From Chaetoderma sp. LZ-2023a (Eukaryota; Mollusca; Caudofoveata; Chaetodermatida; Chaetodermatidae): 64,000 bases of DNA. The translations under genes were made by a program, and so were the position numbers. A model generated the notes under the pieces. It was not told where the DNA came from. It made no database searches and was given only the letters and a program-made list of their open reading frames with translations. The stretch's first letter is position 1, and each line of letters opens with the position of its first letter. Below, one piece after another: positions 1 through 12,272 of this stretch. The stretch lies in the NCBI GenBank assembly GCA_034401795.1, contig JAVVLW010002922.1, forward strand, positions 29,001-93,000, in the 5' to 3' direction.

Positions 1-1740
1 TCTGCAGAATACATTTTCCATGGGCTTAACTATGAATATGTTGAATACTGTGCAAACGTTTTGACTGAAAGGTGTTGCGGGCTAAGCAAAATTTCAGTGA
101 AATTATTTTCAAAATATTCAGCAGATCCAGAGTTATTGCCCATTGAAATGATTGTCAGGTGGCTCGCAGCAGTTAGACAGTTAATAAATGAATAACCAGA
201 AATGCATCGACAAATGGTATTAATTATTCACAAGCGCTGATAAAACCAGAGACCCAGGGAGCCATAAAGATTACCTGGAATGGCACTTTTTGATCAGACT
301 GTACATGTAGTCTTATTTAAGATCGGAAGCCTACAGTTCAAGGTTATCTTCAGCAAAGCTTTGCTTAAATTTGGCCAAGCAGTATTTTAAAGGTTTTTAT
401 GGAAATCTCAGAACATACATGATGACCGCCCTAGCAAATTGACCAATTATATTTGTGCATAGAGATTCAGACGCCCATATTGTAGTCATTCATGACAAGC
501 TTGGTTTAACATCAGAGTAGGGGTTAATGGGGGAGGGTTTTAAGTCCTTAAATTTTTACAACAAATTTACCAGTCAAATTTCAGCATAAGAGTACTGAAG
601 CCAAGCTCGAGTAAAATCTGTCTAACAGTTAATGAGTAGTGCTGGAGAATTTTTGGAAATTCAAAATGGCACTGATAGAATTGACCTATCAGACTTAGAA
701 CTTAGAAGAGAATTCTTAAGCCTACCACATGTGAGGGCCATTTCAGCAAAGTTTGATAAAAAGTAGACAGAATGCTAATGACGACTACTCTTCTAAGAAA
801 AAGTCCCTATGGGTACACCGTATCCCCGGCGTGAACATCGTGTTTTAGTCTTAATGCGCAGATTAATTATGATGTAATAATAGCCAATTCTCTCTCCTCT
901 CCCCTCCACCTCCCCTCCCTCTCTCTCGCTCTCTTAAAGGGGGGTACAATACAAACGTTTGCACGTGTGGCAACAGCCCGTACCCCCACCAAAACACTAG
1001 TGTAACTAATAGTATTCTCCAGGAACAAGGTTTTCATTAACTAGTAATCTAATAACAACTGAGTTTATCTGCAAAGAAATAGACCTCCAAAATGGTAAAC
1101 ATGCGTGTTCACTAAAACAACTTGGTGAACAATAGTCAATATTTGACTAGAACCCAGCCAAACATTGATTAACCCTTACCACTCTGTTGTTCAAAATTAA
1201 AATTTTTAAATTACATTAAAAGATGAACTGGTGTTCATTTTTTTAACAGATTTGGTGGGAGATGGTGCTGTCGTAGACAGCAATATCTTCCAGCAAAATT
1301 GTTGAAAAATGTACACCAGTTTCTGGGATATTGACATAGTAAAAGATGGAATATCGACATCAGAGTGCCAAAGGTTAAGTAGTTAACTGACCAGCCTCAC
1401 GAGCTTGAACGCAAATGGTCAATTCAAATTTTAATGTCAGATACAAAATGATGGATAGCCTTTGCAGATTTGCTTGACACTGTTAAATACACATAACAAT
1501 GTAATTATTTCATTAACTGATAAGGTTGATAAGTTTCCAACGCCAGTACCCTTCACATTTTCTTTATTTGCATTCTGACATCTGTTAATCATGTATTTAA
1601 AAGCTATCAGCCCTTAAATGCCAGTTAACACGTGCACAGAGAACACAATGCATGAATAGGATTTCCATGATAAACATATTTAATTTTTTCATAAAACAAC
1701 ATACGATTGTTGCTCCTGCACTTGGATTTGAAACACTTTA
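1..1740. other. intergenic or intronic DNA, no gene seen
   Basis: AT-rich sequence with no convincing reading frame or exon. A pyrimidine-rich CT tract lies at about 890-935. The first ~180 bases look like a diverged member of the palindromic repeat also seen near 2870, 6476 and 12273 (shared words around 'tttcaaaatattca'). More exons of the leucine-rich-repeat gene ending at 3269 may lie here or to the left, but I could not identify one. Confidence 0.5.
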
Positions 1741-1744
1741 ATAA

Positions 1745-2290
1745 GCGATTACAATTTGTATTCGTTACATTTGCCGTGTGGTAACACATGATTACTAGTG
1801 TATTCTCGGCATCTTTTTAAGCATGGCAACAAGTGATTATCACACCTGTGTGTTCTTTAGATTGGCCATATGGTAACAAGAGATTACCATCTGTGTTACA
1901 TCAGTTGTATGGTAACAAGCGATTACCATGCGTATTCTTTACTTCGGCTGTATGGTAACAAGCGATTACCATGTATATTCGCTACATAGGCACTATGGTA
2001 ACAAGATTACTCCGTGTTGTTGTTATGTTGGCTATATGGTAACAAGTGATTACCATATGTGTTCATTACATAGGTAGTATGGTAATAAGCGAATACTATG
2101 TTCATTATATTGGTTATATGGTAACAAGCGATTACCATGTGCGTTCATTACATAGGAAGCGTGGTAACGTGCAACTGAGTGATTAACCCGAGTGTGCATT
2201 AATTGACCATATGGTAACAAGCGATTACCATGTATGCTCTGCAATTGCAGTGTTGTAGCAAGCGATTATCAATTGTCCATTAAATAGGCC
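1745..2290. repeat. minisatellite, ~45-50 bp unit with internal palindrome
   Basis: About ten imperfect tandem copies are centred on TGGTAACAAGCGATTACCA, in which TGGTAA and TTACCA form an inverted repeat around a 7-base loop. The copies are joined by a variable linker of the type 'tgtattcgttacatagg'. Degenerate copies continue to about 2440. Short reading frames across it come from the repeat and are not treated as genes. Confidence 0.85.
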
Positions 2291-2869
2291 ACAATCTTGG
2301 TGAAACATGAAAACCAATATTATCAGCATTTTAAGTATGGTACCGAACGGTTATTCTGTGTATGTTCACTGCATTCGACCCATGCTAACTAATGGTTACC
2401 ACATGTATACACCACAGTTAACAAATGGTAATCATAGGTTATCCAATCTTTTACCTGTGTCGCTAGACAGAAGGTTTAATGCGATCATATAGTGCTTCTT
2501 GTTCTTAAGACACTTGTTAATGACTGGTTCTACTGGAGAGATCTCCAAACATGTGTGGAAGCTTGCCCCTGGAGTCCCACAGACGAATCAAAATTTCTGG
2601 TGTCAAAAGCCAAAATGCAACAGCATCAGCTTTCAGCAGTATTGTTTTCAAAATAGATATTTAGACACATTTTTCAATAACTCTAGTTCTACTGACGCGA
2701 TCTTATCCAAACTTGCATGACTGTTTGCTCGTGGGTCCCATTCTGGCCAGGTGAGCTAAAAACTGTTAAACAAGAATTACTAATTGTTTATTTGCCTTGT
2801 ATTCAATGACAAGGCATTGCTTGAAATCAGCCCAGTGGCTAAGACAGGTGCCGGGAACACCATCATTTA

Positions 2870-3000
2870 TTTGATACACCGGGCAAGAATACACCTGGTC
2901 ATAAAGGTTTGACATAGATCCATATAATTTAAAGCAACAGCTTCCAGTCAACTTTATTTCAAAATATTCAACAGTTTTCTTGTAAGTAAGCATTAAAAAT
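2870..3000. repeat. copy of palindromic MITE-like family 2
   Basis: The segment contains 'agcaacagcttccagtca' followed by 'tttcaaaatattcaacag', the same word order as the copies near 6476-6628 and 12273-12477. It looks like half of a short palindromic repeat. No protein is encoded. Confidence 0.45.
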
Positions 3001-3268
3001 GAGATATGGGGAATTCATCAATGGAAGAGTTAAGCAGGGAAAGCCTGACATAAAAGATCTTTGTAATCTGATTTTGCTACAAGAGTTGTACTTTTTCTTG
3101 TGTTGGCCTGATCGTTCAACATTAAGTTGCAGTTACGACTTTTTCAAAGGGGAAACAGGGATTCTGTTAATAACAGCTGAATCACTACAGCTTTAGGTGA
3201 GGTATCATGAATGAAAAGATGGATAAGTTAAAGGAAAAATAATCATAAATTTAATATTAAAAACTTAC

Positions 3269-3317
3269 ATGTTTCAAAGCATTCTGCTAGTTCCAGGACT
3301 TTCAACTTCGTGCAATG
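3269..3317 (-). CDS. leucine-rich-repeat protein, internal exon (fifth recognised)
   Basis: A 49-nt exon on the minus strand, bounded by a pyrimidine-rich acceptor ending in ctag and a strong donor, gtaagt. It translates as HCTKLKVLELAECFET plus one base of the next codon. This is the second half of an F-box/LRR-type repeat (hC..L..L.L..C). It starts in phase 0, exactly where the exon at 4322-4432 ends, giving ...YLVQ|HCTKLKVLEL..., the expected consensus across the join. The exon ends in phase 1. The following exon is not recognised; it should lie at lower coordinates or outside the window. Confidence 0.7.
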
Positions 3318-3602
3318 CTAGAAAAAGATAAAACTAAACATTGGCAGAGTAATGAAAACTAAAATACTTTTTGGTTATTTTACTACTCATCCAATCACTC
3401 CAGAAAGGCAGAAACTGACACCCAAAATTTGCATTCAAGGATGGATGGACAGTTGCAGTCAGAAAGACAAATGGATGGATACACGGATTGACACCCAAAA
3501 TAAGCTAGCTCTATAGCCAAACTTCCCATGAAGTTTCAGTGTAATACTCCAAGCAAAGGGTAGTTATTGAATGAAACTCTGTGTGTGTGACGGACACACA
3601 GA

Positions 3603-3630
3603 GATGGATGGGTGGATGGATGGATGGAAG
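3603..3630. repeat. (GGAT)n microsatellite
   Basis: A short run of imperfect GGAT tetranucleotides in the intron downstream of the exon at 4322-4432. Confidence 0.7.
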
Positions 3631-4063
3631 CAAAACATAAGACCCACACTTTTGCAGATTGCATCCCTGCATCGCTAAGAACATAGAGGGGTCATAATGC
3701 CAATTAATATCTATAACCAAAGATACATTGATGGTGATACCAGCACTGACGGAATGAGTGACACATGTATCCTAGATACGCCAGATACAAACAGAATTAA
3801 TATGATAATATTGGTTTGATAAAATAGATTTCTTTTCTCGGAAAATACCACACTAAATTTAAGCGTGCTAAAACCTGTACTAGTAGTGTATTTACTGAGT
3901 GAAATGAGTAGAGCTGTTAAAGATGGGATGAAAGAGTGATTCATGAGTATGAGAAGACATCTTGGACGCTTAAGATTTATGCTGTGATATTCAGACGATC
4001 AAACAGCAGCGAATGTCAATGCAAAGATTGATACAATGCAAAACATATCCTATAAATACTTAG

Positions 4064-4266
4064 TTTAACCCTTTAACCCTCGAATTTGTTCAAAAAAATT
4101 TCAATGTCCATTTGCAGACCAAAAAGAATATTTTTGAAAATTTACCACTGTAATAACGGGCTCGGTTATCCAGCCAGTCATTCCAGTGGTAAATTTTCAA
4201 AAATAGTGGACATTTCTTGAGACCACTTCAGAAGCCATTTTTGGCTGATATAAGTGTAAAAGGGTT
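4064..4266. repeat. MITE-like palindromic repeat, family 1, copy 1
   Basis: About 200 bp with a long imperfect palindrome. AAAATTTACCACTG is mirrored by CCAGTGGTAAATTTT around AATGACTGGC/GCCAGTCATT. The outer parts carry 'tccatttgcagacca' and 'agccatttttggctgat'. Copies recur at 35365-35550 and 36014-36246. There is no coding capacity, and a mobilising enzyme is unknown. Confidence 0.75.
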
Positions 4267-4321
4267 AATAATGAAAGTTTTCAAGTACAAAAAGAATGAA
4301 TACTAACATTGTTAATTTTAC

Positions 4322-4432
4322 CTGTACAAGGTAGCTGAGAGATAGATCACAAAGTTTGACCATCTTGCTTAAATGAAGCTCCTCTATGTTAGGGCATTTT
4401 GTCAGCAATTGCTTCATTCCTGCACTTTTAAC
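4322..4432 (-). CDS. leucine-rich-repeat protein, internal exon (fourth recognised)
   Basis: A 111-nt exon (37 codons, phase 0 to 0) on the minus strand, with acceptor ttatattcag and donor gtaaaa. It encodes an LRR of the cysteine-containing F-box/LRR type: MKQLLTKCPNIEELHLS, then KLCDLSLSYLVQ. The upstream exon at 6230-6286 ends ...MNLTGCQM, and the join reads through as one repeat (LTGCQM|VKSAGMKQLL). Such repeats form the curved substrate-binding surface of F-box or AMN1-like proteins. Which protein this is cannot be told from these exons. Confidence 0.75.
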
Positions 4433-5025
4433 CTGAATATAAATTGCACACATCATTTTGGCAGACTTGAGCATTAGAGTGATAAAGTATAGGTGCCATG
4501 AAAGGGTCAATATTCAGTGATACAATATAACTCAAATACAATAAGATCTTTCTCATACATATAATGCATGTGTGCAAAAGATAAATAATTTAAGTACTGC
4601 ATATTTTACATCAAATCTGGTTGCAAATCCAACTAGAATGCATAGTCGATGGCACGCAATCACAAATCCCTATGTTTTCACCAATTTTTGCCGACAGACA
4701 ATCGGACAGACGGAGGAGATTGCAATATACCATCCGATTGCAATATACCATCCGTTTTCTTAAAAGGTGTGGGGGATAACAAGGAAGCTTGCGTGTATAA
4801 AATACTTAGTCTACCTATCGATGATACCTATTCGCAAAGAGCTAACTATTACTTGTACCTACATGTATGAAAATTCATAATCATACAAGATGTGTGTATG
4901 CATGGCATGGAACAATGATATAATGTATTGCAGAATTGATAGAGGTGCAGTAACATATGAAGTTTGGTTACAAAAGGCATGCTAGTTTGGCCATAGGTGA
5001 GCTAAAGACAGACAGACAGACAGAC

Positions 5026-5056
<31 letters not shown>

Positions 5057-6229
5057 CTTATACTAGTGTGCGAGTTGCAACCATAGATATCGTATATATT
5101 GACTGGATCTCTCATGATCCTCTCAAAAGTGGCATATCAGAGATCAGTACTCTCTCGCCGATTTCGTTTATATCAGAATATCATATTACTAACAAAATTT
5201 TATTTTTGTTTGTACGTTCCATTTCCTAGTCGAATAAAATGTAAGATTAATACCTCTAACCAAATTTTAGTTACGATACAAATATTTAAATTCAGGTCAT
5301 GAGTGTCTGCTTCTGCTTGCCAATTAGTAGCCATTATGCTACTGTAGAGCGTGCACGACATTTCTCTTCTGACTATTGAAAAAAATTAGAAACCCGGTAT
5401 TATGCATGGTGGCACGGTTTTATAGACCGTGCTGGATGGACCAGGCACGTAGCCAGAAAAATGAGAACGAACAGCACAGAAAAAACGTCACAATCTACTG
5501 GTAGTTGTTGACAAGTGTTGATAAGTTGCCAAAATGAAATGAAACATTAGCTGAACAGCTTTTACTGACAGCTTTCATTGACGAGTTGAAATCTGAAAAT
5601 ACATGGTTAGGCGCAGTGGTGATAAACTGAACTCAAGTCATCGGTGGTCAAGACAACTAAACTCATACTGAGGGTATTCGCATGCGTGTTCTAGCCAATA
5701 TATATGATATCACTGGTTGCAACTAAAAACTTTAAGATGAAATGGCAATGTCTAAGCTGTACACATCAGATGGGTATAAATGCATCACAGTATGGATTTA
5801 TGCCATATAAAGCATTGGTTGCCATAACCATGACAGTTTAACTATAAGAGAGATAAGAGCAAAAAGAAGGGAGAAAATTTCTTAAGCGGAAAAGAAGTCA
5901 GAATGTTAAGGGCATATTAGTATGGATATAAATGTAGCAACTATGTTATATTGGAAGCTTGGTTACCATAGGCATGATCATCTTGTTGTAGAAGAGGTAA
6001 ATGCAAAGCTTTCCTGTGTGGATTATATTCAGCTAAATGCACATAGTTTTGATATAGTCAGGCAAATGTGCAACATAACCAAAATTGTCAAGCGCCATCA
6101 TCATACGGCAAAAGTGATACCACATCTTTTTTTACTATACAAAAAAGGAAAAACTGCATTACTTGCAATATATCCCATAGGCTAGAATTTTGGATTCAGG
6201 GACAAGGGTTAATTATTAATTATACTAAC
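4433..6229. other. intron of the LRR gene, no gene seen
   Basis: Non-coding, AT-rich. It holds the (GACA)n microsatellite at 4988-5056. Short open frames here lack any recognisable domain. Confidence 0.5.
4988..5056. repeat. (GACA)n microsatellite
   Basis: Near-perfect tandem GACA tetranucleotides with one interruption. Confidence 0.95.
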
Positions 6230-6286
6230 CATCTGACATCCAGTCAGGTTCATACTCTTGACACTTGGACCCAGCATATGAAAACA
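6230..6286 (-). CDS. leucine-rich-repeat protein, internal exon (third recognised)
   Basis: A 57-nt exon (19 codons, phase 0 to 0), minus strand, acceptor gtttatttacag and donor gttagt. It encodes CFHMLGPSVKSMNLTGCQM, the first half of an LRR that is completed by the exon at 4322-4432. The previous recognised exon (24490-24587) also ends in phase 0, with ...GSKCKKIK. Compared with the usual 26-residue repeat the join looks short, so one further small phase-0 exon may be hidden between 6.3 and 24.4 kb. I could not find it. Confidence 0.68.
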
Positions 6287-6475
6287 CTGTAAATAAACAA
6301 CAAAGATTCTCTTATTTAACTGACAAATTAATTTTTGAGAACACAAACTTGACAATCCGAGCTCATTGCTCTCTATGGGCACTGATGGCAACCCCCCCCC
6401 CCCCCACACCTCCACCTCCATATGATCAATTTTATCACCATGGTCCTGACCATTTAACCACAAAATTAATCCGTT

Positions 6476-6628
6476 AACCCTTGAAATTCCAGTACAAGAC
6501 AATTATACAAGAAATCTGTTGAACATTTTGAAGCCATAGTCAGCAACAGCTTCAAGTCAGTTTCAAAATATTCAACCGAATATTCTGTACATATAAATAA
6601 TGAATCTGTAAGTGTTAAAGCCTTAATA
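6476..6628. repeat. MITE-like palindromic repeat, family 2
   Basis: Starts 'ttaacccttgaaattccag'. It contains 'tgttgaacattttgaagcc' and, inverted, 'agtttcaaaatattcaacc'. The same architecture occurs at 12273-12477, and weaker at 2870-3000 and near the start of the window. Confidence 0.55.
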
Positions 6629-7282
6629 GACTTGTGAAGATATTCTTATCAGTGGAGTCTGAACTATGATGTAACACGTGCGATACAATATGGCTGGGAC
6701 ATAACCAGCTTTGTAAATAACATTAACCATTTTACAGATCCACCAACCATAAGACCGACCAACCGACTGACTTACATCTGACATACTAGATGGGAGTACG
6801 CACTAAAAATACAATTTTTATAATTGATCACCATGATCAATTTTTACCCGCAATCGTAAAAGGATTCCTAGAGCCTTCAAGTGCAAGCCAGATCGCAGTT
6901 CGTGTGAAGATCGTTTCAGGAGAGTATGAATTATCTTTTGGGACCTTTACTTTTGACCTCAAAATCATTTCCAAGGGAGGTGTGATCAGGAGACATGCAC
7001 ATTAAATGAAATTGTGTCTGGAAATACAAACATCCTTATATGAAGCATAAAAACATGAGTTCCAAAGGTGAAAATTTTGACAAGAAAGATAATCATTTGT
7101 GTTTGAAATGATGGACATTGTTTACAAAATGCACTTGAAAAGTACCAAATTCCTATTCAACAGGCACCAAAGTCAATATATTAGCAATTTCAATGTTAAA
7201 TTGCATCAACGAACAGACAGCCAATTTTGATGGGTTGATGATGGCCATGTATTTTCATGATCTCTCTCTTGGGTCGATCACA

Positions 7283-8115
7283 GTGTATGCCATTCCATCA
7301 TTATCCTTGTTACAACAGACTTCCATCTGGTATGGTCTTTTGCCATATTTGTCAACTCCTGAACCCCTCTTCCAGTCATTCTCTTTACAATTCCATCTAT
7401 CCAACAAGTCTTTGGCCTTCCATGACCTCTTCAACTATTGACATGATACTGCATAAGCAGCTTCTCCAGACTATCATCTTCTCTTCTTCTCCAGCTTTCA
7501 TTGGATTATTACGTGCAGCACTCTTTTAGGATTGTCTTTTTTTACAATATGCTTACATTTGTTTGATGGTATTTGCAGCACCATGCATCATAATTCGAAG
7601 CTGGGGATCTTTGTCCTCTCATTCTGGGTCAAACTACAGCTTTCACAAGCATACAATACAATGAGTTCGAGCCACATTTTTGTACCTTTTGATATATCAT
7701 GACTCTTCTAAATCTTCTACATGTCAATGACTACTGCTTGTCTTGCATTTGCCAGTCTGATTTTAACCTCTTTCGGACTGCCTCTCATTGGTTAGGTAAC
7801 CGTCAGGAAAGTTAAAATCTTTTACCACATCAACCAATTCACCACCAACAGTTATTCCAGATGTCTGATTATCTTCACTAACCATGATCTTCAGTTCTTT
7901 ACATTAAGAAGGAACCCTGTTTCCTCAGTCCCAACTATACCAGGTAAATCAGTTTCTGAATCTCCACTCTCCATTAGCCAGCCATATTGTGTCATCAGCA
8001 TATCGTCACTATCTCAACACCAATGGTTGCACCTTGGACATAGTCTTCTAGTGCAGTTCGCATAACCCCCTCTGCATATATGTTGAATAAATATGGTAAG
8101 GCAGTATTTTCATGA
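7283..8115 (-). pseudogene. non-LTR (LINE) retrotransposon reverse transcriptase, decayed 3' part
   Basis: On the minus strand, frame-shifted translation gives typical LINE reverse-transcriptase signatures. LPYLFNIYAEGVMRTALED is followed by RYADDTIWLA, which contains the catalytic A-D-D box. Then come degenerate thumb and connection sequence and a C-terminal tail GRPKTCWIDGIVKRMTGRG...MAKDHTRWKSVV. Such tails end endonuclease/RT polyproteins of lophotrochozoan LINEs. Several stops and frameshifts make it a pseudogene. The endonuclease and first RT motifs are missing, as in 5'-truncated LINE insertions. It lies in an intron of the LRR gene and shares its strand. Confidence 0.8.
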
Positions 8116-8279
8116 TGATGAATCAAATTCCCTTGATCAAGGAATTGCGCTCAGTCAACAATCTTATTTTCATGTCATAATTAATACAATAAAATTATAT
8201 TTACTGTGTGTTTGTGATGTTGAGTGCTGTGGTCTGCAGATTTAGAAAGTTCCTCCTAGACAGGATCTGAATCATCATG

Positions 8280-8860
8280 CAATGTTCACTGCTGTGTATA
8301 GCCAGGTTGTGAGTGATCGGGGAATGTTCACAGCTGTGTATAGCCAGGATGTGAATGATCATGCAATGTTCACTGTTGTGTATGGTCGGGCTGTGAATAA
8401 TCAGGCAATTTTCACTGCTGTGTATAGCCAGGTTGTGAGTGATGTGGCAATGTTCACTGCTGTGTATAGCCAGGCTGTGAGTGATGTGGCAATGTTCACT
8501 GCTGTGTATAGCCAGGTTGTGAGTGATATGGCAATGTTCACTGCTGTGTATAGCCAGGCTGTGAGTGATGTGCCAATGTTCACCGCTGTGTATAGCCAGG
8601 CTGAGTGATATGGCAATGTTTACTGCTGTGTACAGCTAGGTTTTGAGTGATGTGACAATGTTCACTGCTGTGCATAGCCAGGCTGTGAGCGATGTTTACT
8701 GCTGTTTATAGCCAGGCTGTGAATGATGTGGCAATGTGCACTGCTGTGTATAGCCAGGTTGTGAGTGATGAGGCAATTCATTGTTGGAGCCAGGTAGCGA
8801 GTGACCAGGCAATGTTTACTGATGTATATAGCCAGGCTGTGAGTGGCCAGGCAATATAAC
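8280..8860. repeat. 42-bp minisatellite, open on both strands
   Basis: About thirteen tandem copies of a 42-bp unit. In the forward direction the best copies encode the 14-residue period MFTAVYSQVVSDVA. The reverse frame is also open over much of the array. Copies at the right end are degraded and carry stops. There is no signal peptide, no flanking gene and no splice signals that I can defend, so I treat it as a non-coding minisatellite. Confidence 0.85.
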
Positions 8861-8879
8861 TTGCGTAACATTGTAGTTA

Positions 8880-9660
8880 TGTCTGTAGCTCAGATGCCAA
8901 GTTGCTTCTAGAAGCATATTTTATTGCCGATGGACAGGAAATTGTGTTCAAATCAACCTTTTTAGCAGTTTAACCCTTTTACCACTTTTAGAGGTGATTT
9001 CAAGTTTTACTTCAAAGGTATCTAGAAGATGTGGTCATACACCACACACCCCTTCTTATAGAGTTGACTTTAGAAAAAGTACAGCTCACAGTGGCATCAT
9101 GCAACAAGTGCCAAAGGGACTGGGCTCACCTAAAAAACATTAGCGACAGAATTAGTGTATCAGAAATATCTTAAATATGGTCCTCTATTATTGTTAGCAT
9201 CTAGGCTGGATCACAATGCGGCAGCAGCTGTTCTGAGGGTATGATAGAGGTTTTAGCCATCCAGTTTTTGGCAATATTTAATATCTAATTGCATCACAAT
9301 GTCTCCAAAAAGGGAAATCCCTTTACCTTACATGAATTAAAATGAATGATCTCTTAATCCCGAAGCTCCAGTATCTCAATTTTAAAACTATAAGGTTGGC
9401 AGACTTCAGTAGCTTCCACGCAAATAAGCAAAATCTTTTTACATTATTAATTTATTAACCATATCAGGGGACGCTTTCACAAAGGGTACTTAGGTATAGC
9501 AGGGTAAATGATTAAGCATGGAGTAAGTGTCACATGCAAAATTCTGATTGGTCGGTTGTCTACTTTAGGATTGGGCCTTTACACACCTTTGTAAAACCTG
9601 CCGCTGGTCTATAATGTTGAGGTGTAAACTGTTGATGAATGATTACCAATGTGCTCCTAA
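8880..9660. other. intronic or intergenic DNA, no gene seen
   Basis: AT-rich, with no supported gene. It contains a short 'taacccttttaccactttta' motif like the ends of MITE-like family 1. Confidence 0.4.
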
Positions 9661-9663
9661 CAT

Positions 9664-9668
<5 letters not shown>

Positions 9669-9722
<54 letters not shown>
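9669..9722. repeat. (CA)27 dinucleotide microsatellite
   Basis: A perfect CA/TG run of about 54 bases. The poly-Thr/His open frame across it is an artefact. Confidence 0.97.
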
Positions 9723-9727
<5 letters not shown>

Positions 9728-10539
9728 ATCTGAGTGTTCACACCTGTCCTGTAGCCTTCGTATTGCCTTCTATGTCAATGACCTCAAGATCCTGGCATTG
9801 ATGGAACAACCACCAGAAGCTAATAAACAGAATCAAAACAAATGGTTCATTACCTACAAATGTATGTCATCAATTTTTCACATAGTTATTAATACAGATC
9901 TAAATACCCTATAGCAACATGCATTAGTACTAACATACTGGGTTTGTATTAATTCTTATAAAGAATTCCACTACAATTCTGTTTCAAAAGGAATAGTATA
10001 ACTAAAAGAACTGTTACCCTTGTGCCGAGCCCTTTTGTTTTGTCGCATATCATATATCATAAATGGTTGTCACAAAATAAGGATTGCACCATTATGGTAT
10101 GGCAGGCTATAGTATATATAAGCTTGTGAGATTACATGATTAAATTGAAAATCATGATTATTTTTTTAACATGATTATATATGATCAAAAATTAAATAAG
10201 CGAATAATCGTGAATTTTTCCTACATACATAGTTAGTAACGAACCACTTATCGAGTGTCTGCACAAGGACGGAATATCACGAAACAATGTCTCGTTTTGT
10301 TAGCATAACCATGACATGCTGTGAAGATTGCATGCTGCATTTCTGTAGTAGTTTGACACCAGTAAAATAATATAGAATAATTAAAATCTCACTAAGTATA
10401 TCATTGGATGGTTAGAACCCGTTAAAAATGGTTAATATATCGTCAGCATTTACTACAGAGGAATTCCAAAACCTCGCAATGCACATGTGTCAATGTTTTC
10501 AATATGCTCAACTGATATTTGAATGTGTAGCCGTCACAC

Positions 10540-11160
10540 ACTCTCACCATCTACCACCACACTTACTCTATATTTTAGGATTGCTTAATCCTACTGGAAT
10601 CACACTTGGATACGTGGTTGCCCATGTCACAATGAGGTAGATTGATGATTGTGATGTGACTAGGTCAAAGTTCAAGGTCATTCTGATCTTGTTATATGAC
10701 CTCTGCTTTTTCAAAGCTAAGTTTTTCCATTTAGCAAATCATTTACAAAATTTTTATTTCAGAATAGCTTAATACCAGTGGCTTTATATCACAAGAAGAA
10801 AATTTGGACATATGGTTTCCGATACCATAAGGAAGCTGTGCGCTAATAGTAACACCACTAAGTCAAAGGTCAAGGGCATCATAGCCTTGACATTTGGCCT
10901 CTGTCATATCTCTATTTCCATTGTCATATTTTTGCTCTTAGCATATCATCTTTGCATATCTTTTAGGATTGTCATCCTACTGGAACCAAACTTGGGCACA
11001 TGGTTGGCTATAACATACAGAGGTGGCATGATAATAGTGAAAACCTTGCTATTTGGCCTCCGCTTTTTCAACATTAAATTATTTATATTTGAACTAAGCG
11101 TGGATACATGGTTACCTATAATGCTAGCAAGCAGCAGAATCACATTGAGGTTATAAGGTT
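10540..11160. repeat. imperfect tandem repeat with 'aggtcaaaggtcaagg' words
   Basis: Two to three diverged units share 'taggtcaaagttcaaggtca', 'gacctctgctttttca' and 'ggattg...cctactggaa'. Repeats of this style are widespread in mollusc intergenic DNA (recalled, not checked). The 114-residue open frame over the second unit has no recognisable domain. Confidence 0.5.
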
Positions 11161-11589
11161 AAGATCACTGTTGCAAAGAGAAGACATTTAATTCGATGGA
11201 ATTCTAGTTTTATATTTGTCGCTAAGAATTCTCCTTATTTATTCCGGGATAAATCCTTTCCGTTTTGTTTACACATTTTACAATAGAAAATAATGTAGGC
11301 AGTACTTTATGTATACCAAATCTGTCCATTCTCGTCACGGCAATTACGTTACTTTGATAATTCCTATGAAGTCCCAGCTTTCGTCACTGATTTTACTTTA
11401 CTCTGGCATTCTGTCAATTTAATAATTTTATACTTGTGATTAATTGAGTAATTGAGATTATTTTTTAATAATCGAGCGTGATCAATCACTCATTGAGCAT
11501 GCCTAATCGCATAGGTTATGGTATGCCATGTATAATATCACATACGGTGAGAAATTATATTGAAATCAGAAAAGCCCTTGAGGATATAA

Positions 11590-11995
11590 ATCTCCATTTA
11601 AAAACTATAAAATTCTTCTAATTCTTGGTATGCACAGAGATAAGCTACATCTACACCATGTAAAATTTTCAAAATTATTTTCATTATGATGAAGACTGGA
11701 TGCAATGATGGTATAGAAGAAATCTGTAGTTTTAACGAGATCGGATAATTCCTTGATAAATTAAATGTCCCTTGAAAAACTTCAACATTTTTTAATTCAT
11801 GCCGCAAAATACAAGTCCAAACCATGTAGAAAGTATGGAAAAACTAGTTAGAAATTATTTGCATTATGATGGAGACTGGATGCACTGATGGCATAGAACA
11901 AATCTGTAAATTTTATTGAGACAAGATAAGCCCCTAATGAATTAAATGTCATTGAAAAGCTTTAACAGTTCCCTAATTCTTGGTGCATGCTGGAC
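11590..11995. repeat. ~195-bp direct duplication
   Basis: Two adjacent diverged copies share 'attatgatg(a/g)agactggatgca', 'tgatgg(t/c)atagaa' and 'aaatctgta'. They do not code. Confidence 0.65.
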
Positions 11996-12272
11996 GCTAT
12001 TTGGATCGCAATGTTGAACCATCCTCCACTTCATGCATGGCTCGACAAAAACTAGCCACTGGATCTCTCAATAAAATCTTTACTTACTTAGGCAGCAATG
12101 ACTTTGTTAAATGTTTGTCAATATAATGAGCATAGCTTACATAACAAGATCGTGTGCATTACATTTATCAGGGGTTGAAATAAGTGATATTTCATGCACA
12201 ATACAGGTAAAACTAGGTCTCCATCCTGCGTGTCAAGCCCTTGTTTTTCCACATTTCAGATTCACAACCATG

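Noticed and set aside
9639..9914. Open frame with a poly-Thr/His stretch.
   Set aside because: It is the translation of a (CA)n microsatellite, without any domain or splice context.
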